Assembly (NCBI GenBank): GCA_003230195.1
Contig: QIHH01000109.1
Coordinates: 1-6,390 of the forward strand
DNA: 6,390 nt
DNA from: Gammaproteobacteria bacterium
GTDB taxonomy: Bacteria; Pseudomonadota; Gammaproteobacteria; SZUA-140
Direction of reading: 5' to 3'
The position numbers and the translations under genes are program-made. Below the pieces are notes generated by a model. The model made no database searches, was not told the origin of the DNA, and saw nothing but the letters and a program-made list of their open reading frames with translations. Shown here one piece after another: positions 1 to 6,017 of this stretch; positions within the stretch are counted from its first letter, which is position 1; each line of letters opens with the position of its first letter.

Positions 1-1029
1 AGTCACTTAAGCCTATTCAAATCGGTACTACGGCTCGTTCACCACAAAAGGCGAGCCTTGAGTTTACAGATACGGCTCACCCCATTAAAACGCCTGAAAG
101 CCCTTTTAGCCATCCATCCCGGGCCAATAAACATGAAGGAGATAACCACGAAGACGAAGTGGATTTTTCTGAATTTCCGATGGCGAATGAACGGATGTTG
201 GAAGAGGATGATGGTAGTAATGACGATCAATCTACAGAGGATCAGCAAGGCTTATCTGAAGCGCAATTAAGTGCGATTGCCAATGAAATTGAAGCGGCGA
301 TGCAGCCGCTAATTGATCGTGATTTAATCTCGGTTAAGCGTAATAAGCGCTGGATTGAGGTAGCGCTGGATTGAGGTTGAAATCAACACTGACATTCTCT
401 TTGCAAGTGGTAGCGCAAAAATGCAGTCCCAATCAATACCCGTATTAGAAGCAATTTCGCGTATTCTTGCTGCCTTTCCAAATGATATACGAGTTGAAGG
501 ATTTACTGATAACGTGGCGATAAAAAGCACTGTATATCCCTCTAATTGGGAACTTTCTGCTGCACGTGCTGCTAGTGTTGTGCGGCTTTTTTCTGTTCAT
601 GGCATTGAGCCTGAAAGAATGGCGGCGATTGGCTATGGGGAATTTCGTCCGTTAGTGAGTAACGAAACCTTGCAAGGGCAGATTAAAAATCGTCGTGTGG
701 TGGTGGTCATTACTGCTAATCGATATATGAAGCGCCCGGGGTCTGAAGAGAAAGAAAAAATAGTGAAATCTGAGAGCGACATCATTGATATAGAGGATGA
801 GATTGCTGATACAGAGAGTGATACACGTATCAATAGTGATTTTTTAAGGCTTGATGCGTTGATTGGTTCATCAGGACTACATCGCACCACTCCTATATCT
901 GTGGACGAACTGCTGAGATCGGGAGTTATGGTGCCGGGCTCATCACCGATATCACCTATCTGGATTCCTGGGGTTAACATAAGAGCCTCGCTTTCTGCTC
1001 CATTAGGTTTGCCACGAGGGGGAGAGTAG
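1..1029 (+). pseudogene. motD: MotD, flagellar stator/OmpA-like protein, 5'-truncated by window edge and frameshifted
   Basis: MotD is a MotB-like stator protein: it pairs with MotC in the inner membrane and anchors to peptidoglycan through a periplasmic OmpA-like domain. The N-terminal membrane segment lies before the window. The gene is open in frame 3 from position 3 and begins with SLKPIQIG, as expected just after the MotB plug region, followed by an acidic linker. It reads to RNKRWIEV and then hits TGA at 372-374. The rest continues in frame 1 (EINTDILFASGSAK, then from 421 onward) with the OmpA hallmarks TDN, SNWELSAARA, GYGE and NRR. Removing one copy of the 16-bp repeat at 346-377 joins the halves exactly as RWIEVEINTDILF. 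After the OmpA domain comes a tail of about 95 residues, first charged and then Pro/Ser/Gly-rich, with no motif I recognise. The stop overlaps the parC start by 1 nt. As read, the product stops before the peptidoglycan-binding domain. Identity is secure; whether the break is real is not. Confidence 0.88.
346..377 (+). repeat. Perfect 16-bp tandem duplication inside motD
   Basis: The unit agcgctggattgaggt occurs twice with no gap, at 346-361 and 362-377. The flanking bases do not extend the match, so the unit is exactly 16 bp. Because 16 = 5x3+1, it shifts the frame by +1 and brings a TGA (372-374) in frame. With one copy the motD reading frame is continuous and conserved across the junction, so the duplication is secondary to an intact gene. 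Confidence 0.95.
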
Positions 1030-1814
1030 TGCGTATCTGGGCGGTTGCCAATCAGAAGGGTGGTGTTGGTAAGACCACTACCGCAGTGACTCTGGCAGGA
1101 TTATTATCACAACAAGGGCATCGTGTGTTGTTGGTTGATATGGACCCACACGGTTCGATGACCTCATATATGGGTTATGACCCTGAAGGTGATGGTCGTA
1201 GCCTTTATAGTCTATTTCATGACGGTAGTGGTCCTGTTGATGAGATGATTCGCAACACGCAGTGTGAAAGGATCTCAATATTCACTGCGTCAACAGCATT
1301 AGCAACGCTTGATCGACAGCTTGGTACGCAGGATGGTAAGGGATTGGTGATTACGCGTGGTCTGGAGCAGCTAAGTGATGACTATGATTATGCGTTACTG
1401 GATTGTCCACCAACACTGGGTGTCTTAATGGTTAATGCCTTGGCGGCCTGTCATTATCTAATCGTACCTGTTCAATCTGAATTCCTTGCGTTGAAAGGAC
1501 TTGAGCGTATGATGCGAACGATTTCGATGATGAATCACGCGCGCATGGCACCTATCCCATATGTTATCGTCCCAACTTTTTTTGATCGCCGCACTCGTGC
1601 TTCAGGGCAGGCGTTAGATAATATGAAAGAACGCTATTCTCAAACATTGTGGGATGGGGTTATTCCAGTTGACACGCAGTTTCGTGAAGCGAGTCGTGCA
1701 GGAAGCCCGGTATCACTGGTAGTGCCTCGCTCGCGCGGTTCTGTTGCATATAACGAATTATTACGAGATGTATTGGTACTTGATAAACCTGATTTAACGG
1801 TGAAAACAGGATGA
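1029..1814 (+). CDS. parC: ParC, ParA/MinD-type ATPase for polar chemotaxis array placement
   Basis: ParA/Soj-family P-loop ATPase of 261 residues, a normal length. The deviant Walker A box KGGVGKTT is at residues 10-17, with signature Lys10 and catalytic Lys15. The A' motif VLLVDMDPHGS is at about 33-43 (Asp37, Asp39), and the Walker B strand YALLDCPP at 121-128 (Asp125). In Vibrio the orthologue ParC (unrelated to topoisomerase IV ParC) forms ATP-dependent polar foci and recruits chemotaxis arrays through ParP; its place between motD and a CheW-like gene supports that role over chromosome or plasmid partition, and no parB follows. The start is GTG at 1029, overlapping the motD stop (TAGTG) and preceded by a strong purine-rich site GAGGGGGAG at 1016-1024. 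The stop overlaps the next start as ATGA, implying translational coupling. Family certain; the polar role is inferred from synteny. Confidence 0.93.
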   Translation: MRIWAVANQKGGVGKTTTAVTLAGLLSQQGHRVLLVDMDPHGSMTSYMGYDPEGDGRSLYSLFHDGSGPVDEMIRNTQCERISIFTASTALATLDRQLGTQDGKGLVITRGLEQLSDDYDYALLDCPPTLGVLMVNALAACHYLIVPVQSEFLALKGLERMMRTISMMNHARMAPIPYVIVPTFFDRRTRASGQALDNMKERYSQTLWDGVIPVDTQFREASRAGSPVSLVVPRSRGSVAYNELLRDVLVLDKPDLTVKTG

Positions 1815-2494
1815 GTGATAACAAATCACTAGGCCTTGCGACCCAAGGAAAGGCATTAACACAATACCTCGATTCACTTCTGATGGAGATTCAGGAGGAG
1901 GTATCAGATGTTGTTTCTGATGCTTCCGTTGATAATATCGATACGGCTGGTGCGACACCTGAGGTGGCTGAGGTAGTAGCAGTTGGAGTTGAAGCTCAGG
2001 ATGTTGTTGAGAATTCAGACCAAATTCCAGAGTGGGGAATGCAGTCATTTAAAGTGCTTTTTTTCAATGCTGGTGAAAGCACCTTGGCTGTGCCGCTTGA
2101 AAAACTCAGTGGTATATTGACAGTATGTGGTGATATTAAAGTGATGCCGGGAGATTCTAAGCGTTATCTAGGTGTTTTGGTGCACCGTGGTAAAACAATT
2201 AGGGTGATCGATTTTGAAGGTCTGGTGGCTGAATTAAGTGGTGAATCTGGGGTGCCATCAAATGGTGAGGTCTTACCTTCCAATCGTATTATATTGATTG
2301 AAGGTGAGCGAATTGGTATCGCCTGTCGAGATGTCACTGACGTTGAAGAGATAGAGACGAAGGATGTACGTTGGCGTACTGGCTCCACTAAGCGTCCTTG
2401 GTACCGGGGAATTGTAGTTGAGAAAATGTGTGCGCTGCTGGATGTTGATGCGCTGCTATCATTGTTGAACGATGATGCTGATGGAAAACCCTGA
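1811..2494 (+). CDS. parP: ParP-like CheW-domain protein, partner of ParC
   Basis: Protein of 227 residues with a C-terminal CheW-like domain at about 78-221 (FKVLFFNAGESTLAVPL, RYLGVLVHRGKTIRVIDF, IACRDVTDVEEI, YRGIVVEKMCALLDVDALL). The canonical CheW NLRG is replaced by VHRG (124-127), as expected in this divergent class. The N-terminus has a short conserved-looking helix, ALTQYLDSLLMEI (15-27), then an acidic Ala/Val/Glu/Asp-rich linker to about residue 73. In Vibrio, ParP joins ParC to the arrays by binding CheA and receptors and so stabilises polar arrays. The ATG overlaps the parC stop by 4 nt (ATGA) and has only a weak ribosome site, so it is probably translated by coupling. The call rests on the domain plus the gene order parC-X-cheW; it could otherwise be annotated simply as a CheW-like protein. 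Confidence 0.85.
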   Translation: MSDNKSLGLATQGKALTQYLDSLLMEIQEEVSDVVSDASVDNIDTAGATPEVAEVVAVGVEAQDVVENSDQIPEWGMQSFKVLFFNAGESTLAVPLEKLSGILTVCGDIKVMPGDSKRYLGVLVHRGKTIRVIDFEGLVAELSGESGVPSNGEVLPSNRIILIEGERIGIACRDVTDVEEIETKDVRWRTGSTKRPWYRGIVVEKMCALLDVDALLSLLNDDADGKP

Positions 2495-2527
2495 CTCTCG
2501 AGGTCATCCTTTGAAACTACCCTTATC

Positions 2528-2544
2528 TTGGTACAAATTATGCA
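2528..2544 (+). promoter_or_regulatory. Candidate sigma-54 promoter upstream of cheW
   Basis: TTGGTACAAATTATGCA has GG (2530-2531) and GC (2542-2543) separated by exactly 10 bases, the fixed sigma-54 -24/-12 geometry, and fits YTGGCACG-N4-TTGCW with three mismatches. A start near 2554-2556 would give an untranslated leader of about 80 nt before cheW. Sigma-54 with FleQ/FlrC-type activators drives many flagellar operons in this group. No activator site was identified, so this is a motif match only. Confidence 0.3.
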
Positions 2545-2564
2545 GGTTTATACGAAAGGTTTGT

Positions 2565-2584
2565 AGCGCCTGTTCGTTGGCGCT
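2565..2584 (+). repeat. Short perfect inverted repeat in the cheW leader
   Basis: agcgcc (2565-2570) and ggcgct (2579-2584) are perfect complements around an 8-base loop, tgttcgtt. No T-run follows, so it does not look like a standard intrinsic terminator. It could be a modest leader hairpin downstream of the possible sigma-54 promoter, or chance. Confidence 0.3.
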
Positions 2585-2637
2585 GTAGATAGAAAGTGTG
2601 AGATGCCTGAAATATAAAGGGATGAAGGGAGTGTAAG

Positions 2638-3114
2638 ATGAATCAAAAGGCAACAAATCCTGAGGATGAAGTACTTCAATGGGTCACCTTTAAATTGGAG
2701 GGGGAGGCCTATGGTATTAATGTGATGCAAGTGCAGGAGGTGCTGCGTGTGAGTGAGATTACACCTGTTCCTGGTGCGGTATCCTATATTCTCGGCATTA
2801 TTAATTTGCGCGGTAATGTTGTGACGGTACTTGATACCCGAATGCGTTTTGGTTTACCAATGTATGAAACGGATGATGCCTCACGTGTGGTTATTGTTGA
2901 GTCTAATGGTAATGTATTGGGTATTCTAGTTGATAGTGTTGCGGAGGTAGTCTATTTACGTTCATCAGAAATAGAGTCTGCACCTAATATTGGTAATGAT
3001 GAAAGCTCAAAATATATTCAGGGTGTTTATAGCAATAAAGATAATCTCTTGATTCTGGTTGATGTGAATAAGCTCCTGTCAAATAATGAATGGCAAGAGG
3101 TTGCTGAATTTTAG
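2638..3114 (+). CDS. cheW: Chemotaxis coupling protein CheW
   Basis: CheW of 158 residues, the usual length for a single-domain adaptor that links chemoreceptors to the kinase CheA in cytoplasmic arrays. The domain starts at LQWVTFKLEGEAYGINVMQV (13-32) and continues through the hallmark GIINLRGNVVTVLDTR (53-68), with Arg58 of NLRG at the receptor/CheA contact, then GILVDSVAEVVYL and a C-terminal ILVDVNKLL. No key position seems missing. The ATG at 2638 has a good ribosome site, AAGGGAG (2625-2631), with 6-nt spacing. It follows parP after 143 nt, unlike the overlapping genes before it, so it may have its own promoter. Downstream, 17 nt after the stop, is a possible broken small ORF, then fipA. 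Confidence 0.96.
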   Translation: MNQKATNPEDEVLQWVTFKLEGEAYGINVMQVQEVLRVSEITPVPGAVSYILGIINLRGNVVTVLDTRMRFGLPMYETDDASRVVIVESNGNVLGILVDSVAEVVYLRSSEIESAPNIGNDESSKYIQGVYSNKDNLLILVDVNKLLSNNEWQEVAEF

Positions 3115-3133
3115 TTCTCAAAGGTGGTGCGCG

Positions 3134-3284
3134 ATGGTTGATTGGTTACATTGTCCCTAGCAAAATTTTTCTAGTTTAGTCGGCCGCTTGGAAAAGTGCT
3201 AAGCAAACGAGGCATGAACATAAAAAAGAGCAATGTGATAAGCATACTGAATCAAAAAATCAAGAGAATGATAAGGATAAATAA
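3134..3284 (+). pseudogene. Possible remnant of a small ORF between cheW and fipA
   Basis: An ATG at 3134 has a good ribosome site, AAGGTGG (3121-3127), 6 nt upstream and 19 nt after the cheW stop codon ends. It reads MVDWLHCP then TAG (3158-3160); that frame continues QNFSSLVGRLEKC to TAA. One base on, the frame from 3180 to TAA at 3282-3284 reads a Lys/Glu/His/Asn-rich tail (AKQTRHEHKKEQ...NDKDK) that would follow RLEK after removal of one base. The final TAA lies in the loop of the hairpin at 3271-3294. This could be a decayed small gene with one stop and one +1 shift. I recognise no family, and a chance open stretch is quite possible. Confidence 0.22.
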
Positions 3285-3294
3285 TCCTTATTTT
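3271..3294 (+). terminator. Weak terminator-like hairpin before fipA
   Basis: ATAAGGAT (3271-3278) pairs perfectly with ATCCTTAT (3284-3291) around a 5-base loop, aaata, and the T-run 3291-3294 follows directly. The stem is AT-rich with only two G:C pairs and the T-run is short, so it would be a weak intrinsic terminator or an attenuator ahead of fipA. It is the only terminator-shaped structure I see on this strand. Confidence 0.3.
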
Positions 3295-3320
3295 GATGGT
3301 TATGCATGAGGTGATAAGTG

Positions 3321-3734
3321 ATGGAGTATAGTGAATATTATATAGTGTTAGCCGCTGTGTTGAATATTGCATTAATAATTATGGTGATAAGACTTGCAGT
3401 GCAGCAACGTCAGCGCAGCCTATCTTACGAATATAAGCTGAAATTATTGAGCGATGATATGAGGGCTCTTTGTGCCGGTGCTGCAGGGGCGACGGTCAAC
3501 CTTAATAAAGTAGAACAAAAAGTAAAGCGAGTAATGGAACGACAAGATCAGCTTGATTCTCGGGAACCTTCGGGCCGTGCACTTGATCAGGCTAACAGGC
3601 TGGTTCGTCAGGGTGCTACTGCTGAAGAACTGGTTACTACCTGTGGTCTGGTAAGGGCTGAGGCAGAATTATTGATATTGCTGCACCGGCCACAGACTGA
3701 AGATGATGGCCCATTGCGGGTTGTTTCAGGGTGA
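3321..3734 (+). CDS. fipA: FipA-like DUF2802 protein, polar flagellum assembly factor
   Basis: Protein of 137 residues with one N-terminal membrane segment (about 7-25, YIVLAAVLNIALIIMVIRL), a central charged, probably coiled-coil stretch (about 28-80), and a C-terminal DUF2802 domain (about 88-122): ALDQANRLVRQGATAEELV, then CGLVRAEAELLILLH, which looks helix-turn-helix-like. DUF2802 proteins encoded after cheW were described as FipA, a partner of the GTPase FlhF that helps place the polar flagellum in Vibrio, Pseudomonas and Shewanella. As I recall that work, the key residues are a Gly, a Glu 16 later and a Leu 19 later; here Gly98, Glu114 and Leu117 keep that spacing. A GTG at 3318 precedes the ATG at 3321; I chose the ATG because GAGGTGA (3308-3314) lies 6 nt upstream. 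The end overlaps the convergent EAL gene by 9 nt. Confidence 0.88.
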   Translation: MEYSEYYIVLAAVLNIALIIMVIRLAVQQRQRSLSYEYKLKLLSDDMRALCAGAAGATVNLNKVEQKVKRVMERQDQLDSREPSGRALDQANRLVRQGATAEELVTTCGLVRAEAELLILLHRPQTEDDGPLRVVSG

Positions 3735-5585
3735 TGGACAAAATTCAATGCCTTCAAGCTCTGAACCAGGCATTCCTATATAATAGCCTTGTGCGTAGTC
3801 TATGCCGTAGGATTTGATCATGCTCAATATTTCTTCGCTTTCAACAAATTCTGCCACGGTTTTTTTACCGAGTGTTTTAGATATTTCTACCATGGATTTA
3901 ACCAATGCTTGGTCGACCTCATCATTAACCAGATTGGTAATAAAGCTACCATCAATTTTGAGATAATCTACGGGAAATTGTTTTAAGTAGCTGAAAGAGT
4001 TAAACCCAACACCAAAGTCATCGAGCGCAAAGTTGCAGCCTAGCTCACGTAATTTTATAATCATTTCTCGAGTCTGTTCGTAATTCTCAATAGCTGCAGT
4101 CTCTGTGATCTCGAAGGTAATGCGCTGACCTTCGATCTGTGATTCAGCTAATGCATCTTTGATTCGCCGCAATAATCCTGGGTCATGGAATGCATGGCTT
4201 GACAGGTTGATGTTTAAAGAAACATAAGATTTGTTTTCTGGTAGTTGCTTTAACGCATTGATTGCCTGTTTAATCACCCAGTTGTCAATATCATGGATCA
4301 TGCCGATTCGCTCTGCCACTGGAATAAAGATGCCGGGCGAGATGAGGTCATGATTATCATCGTACATACGAATGAGTGCTTCATAATGTTCAATTTGATT
4401 GGTTTTCAGGTTAATGATTGGTTGGAACATCAGGCAAAAGCGGCTGCTGTTCAGCGCATCTCTGATTTTAGGGGCCCAGAAGGCTTCATCTCGTAGCTGA
4501 TGAATTTCCTTGTCTTGATTATCATATTGGTGAACCATGTTATGACCATGCTTTTTTGCGACAAAGCAGGCCTGGTCGGCACGCGCAAGCATTTCACTGG
4601 CGCTAATGTTTTCACCTTTCATGTTAATAGCAAGCCCAATACTGACACTGATGTTATAGATTCTGTCATCGATTGAAAATACGAATTTTTTCATCGCATG
4701 CCTGATTTTTTCAGAAAATGAAAGCGCCGCTTCTGGTGTACCATTCTTAATAAGTATTGAGTATTCGTCTGAGCTAATGCGGGCAATGGTATTGTCATCA
4801 TCAATGAAGTCACGTAACAGGTTGGCGATGTTTACCAGTAATTGATCGCCTGCCTGGTGCCCTTCAAGGTCATTAATGACCTTGAATTGATCAATATCGA
4901 TATGAAGTAATGAAACTGTCTGGTCTGTTTTAACGCTCAGGGAGAGGGCTTTACTCAGCGCTTTAACGAGACGGCGACGACTATAAAGTCCGGTCAGATC
5001 ATCATGATTAACGAGGTGTTGAAGGCGTACATCAATGACTTTTCGTTCGGCTAATTCAGTCTCAATCGCTTGTTTGTTAATCATTCTGATAGTGCGCTCT
5101 TTTTTAAGCAGCAGTGCTGAGTAAATGCGTGGCGAAAAATGAGCGGGGCGTAGCGGGGTGTAAATGACATCAGTAATACCATAGTTGAAGGCTTGTTTTG
5201 CACTCGCCTCAAACCATTCAGGATCTGAGGCAATGAGAATGAGCGGAATGTCGTGCCAGACATGGCTTTGATTGATGCGTTGACAGAGTGCTTGCCATTT
5301 AATATCAGACAGGGTACTACTGATCAAGATAAGATCAATCTCTTCCTGTTGTACTGAATGGTTTAATTCAGAAATAAGTTCCTTACCATTGGTTATCATT
5401 TGAGTGTTTCTAAAGCCACTACGATGAAGTAATGCCTCAATGAAAAGCGTATGATTGGCATTTTCATTGGCAATAATAATACGCATGGTATTGAGTCCAT
5501 CGGTTTGATGGCTTTCTTGGGTATGTTCGAGGCTATCGTTCTGGAGCGCTTGAGTGAGTGTTGTTTTTGACGATTGGTCGCGCAT
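3726..5585 (-). CDS. REC-GGDEF-EAL protein, probable c-di-GMP phosphodiesterase
   Basis: Protein of 619 residues with no membrane segment seen, so probably cytoplasmic. Residues about 34-155 form a degenerate receiver: the acidic pocket reads ANEN, the phospho-acceptor position in LILISSTLSD is Ser, and the conserved Lys is Thr (YTPLRP). Residues about 157-190 look like a helical linker. The GGDEF domain (about 191-355) keeps HIDIDQFKVIND but has SSDEY (271-275) instead of GGDEF and no RxxD inhibitory site, so cyclase activity is unlikely. The EAL domain (about 370-612) keeps EALIR (402-406), NLS (460-462), FEITE (491-495), DDFG (522-525), LKID (542-545), AEFVE (578-582) and QGY (599-601), i.e. 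all expected metal and catalytic positions. It therefore likely hydrolyses c-di-GMP, possibly regulated by nucleotide binding to the GGDEF domain. The layout recalls FimX, but there is no PAS domain and the EAL is intact. ATG at 5585 has a weak ribosome site; Met34 (5486), right at the receiver, is an alternative start. Confidence 0.92.
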   Translation of the reverse strand: MRDQSSKTTLTQALQNDSLEHTQESHQTDGLNTMRIIIANENANHTLFIEALLHRSGFRNTQMITNGKELISELNHSVQQEEIDLILISSTLSDIKWQALCQRINQSHVWHDIPLILIASDPEWFEASAKQAFNYGITDVIYTPLRPAHFSPRIYSALLLKKERTIRMINKQAIETELAERKVIDVRLQHLVNHDDLTGLYSRRRLVKALSKALSLSVKTDQTVSLLHIDIDQFKVINDLEGHQAGDQLLVNIANLLRDFIDDDNTIARISSDEYSILIKNGTPEAALSFSEKIRHAMKKFVFSIDDRIYNISVSIGLAINMKGENISASEMLARADQACFVAKKHGHNMVHQYDNQDKEIHQLRDEAFWAPKIRDALNSSRFCLMFQPIINLKTNQIEHYEALIRMYDDNHDLISPGIFIPVAERIGMIHDIDNWVIKQAINALKQLPENKSYVSLNINLSSHAFHDPGLLRRIKDALAESQIEGQRITFEITETAAIENYEQTREMIIKLRELGCNFALDDFGVGFNSFSYLKQFPVDYLKIDGSFITNLVNDEVDQALVKSMVEISKTLGKKTVAEFVESEEILSMIKSYGIDYAQGYYIGMPGSELEGIEFCPSP

Positions 5586-5647
5586 GACTGTTCTTTAAGG
5601 CTGCTAGTTAAATGATTGAGTGTTAAGTTATTTAGTGTGCATTGGTT

Positions 5648-5674
5648 ATAGCGGCAAAAAATATCATTTTTTGA
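5648..5674 (-). promoter_or_regulatory. Candidate FliA (sigma-28) promoter for the EAL gene
   Basis: On the minus strand TCAA (5674-5671), 15 bases, then GCCGCTAT (5655-5648) resembles the flagellar sigma-28 consensus TAAA-N15-GCCGATAA, matching 9 of 12 positions with correct spacing. It lies 62 nt upstream of the ATG at 5585. The spacer contains an inverted repeat, CAAAAAA/TTTTTTG (5655-5673). Late-class flagellar control of a c-di-GMP enzyme would make sense, but this is only a motif match. I see nothing else in 5586-5737. Confidence 0.35.
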
Positions 5675-5737
5675 TACTGAATCAGGCGAGATTTATTTGA
5701 ATCCATTTTACTCTGGTTTCTTTGTGATTAATCCAGT

Positions 5738-6017
5738 TTATGGCTGATTGTTGTATTTTTTAGATATGATATAAGCAAAAGCGATGACCTGCGCGATGGT
5801 GATATAGAGGGCACGCGGGATCTCGTCATCAAGTTCAAGCTGGGATAATAGTAGTGCTAATTCTGCATCTTTAATGTAACGGGATGTTATGTGCTTCGGC
5901 AATTCTCAATATTTCTTCACCGATATGGCCGCTGCCACTGGCTGTTATGGTGGGTGCCTTTTCGCCATCGTAGATTAAGGCGACGGTGGTGATCTGATCT
6001 GCTTGGTCTGTTTTCAT
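5738..6017 (-). pseudogene. FlhB C-terminal-domain-like protein (FlhX/EscU-type switch), frameshifted
   Basis: Stand-alone homologue of the cytoplasmic C-terminal domain of FlhB, the flagellar export switch protein. It has no membrane segments and no NPTH autocleavage site, as usual for these small proteins (about 90 residues). The first frame starts at ATG 6017 (MKTDQADQITTVALIYDGEK, then APTITASGSG, ILRIAEAHNIPLH) and stops at TAA 5873-5871 after 48 codons. The next frame continues with the rest of the domain: KDAELALLLSQLELDDEIPR, ALYITIAQVIAFAYIISKK, ending at TAA 5740-5738. Removing one base near 5873-5875 gives a continuous product of 92 residues with the family pattern IPL-KDAEL...IP-ALY--IAQVIAFAY. 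The start overlaps the fliK stop by 4 nt (ATGA), so the pair is co-translated. Identity is clear; the frameshift may be a real lesion or a sequence error. Confidence 0.85.

Noticed and set aside
633..980. A 115-codon open frame on the minus strand
   Set aside because: It is antisense to motD, Ser-rich and low in information, with no recognisable family; a shadow frame.
421..1029. A separate 202-residue OmpA-like gene starting at ATG 421
   Set aside because: The ATG lies inside the OmpA domain, has no good ribosome site, and the conserved EINTDILFASGSAK segment directly upstream is in the same frame; it is the 3' half of motD.
1029..1814. ParA as part of a plasmid or chromosome partition system
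   Set aside because: No ParB-like gene or parS-like repeats are present, and the gene is embedded between motD and CheW-domain genes, which fits the polar chemotaxis ParC.
1794..2048. An 84-codon open frame on the minus strand
   Set aside because: Gln/Leu/Pro-rich shadow of the acidic Val/Ala/Glu linker of parP.
3157..3174. Near-palindrome CTAGCAAAATTTTTCTAG after cheW
   Set aside because: It has one mismatch, low complexity and no obvious operator match; chance is likely in an AT-rich gap.
5655..5673. CAAAAAA/TTTTTTG hairpin as an intrinsic terminator for the fliK/flhB-like transcript
   Set aside because: The stem is nearly all A:T with no GC-rich part, so it would be too weak; it is kept only as a note in the promoter entry.
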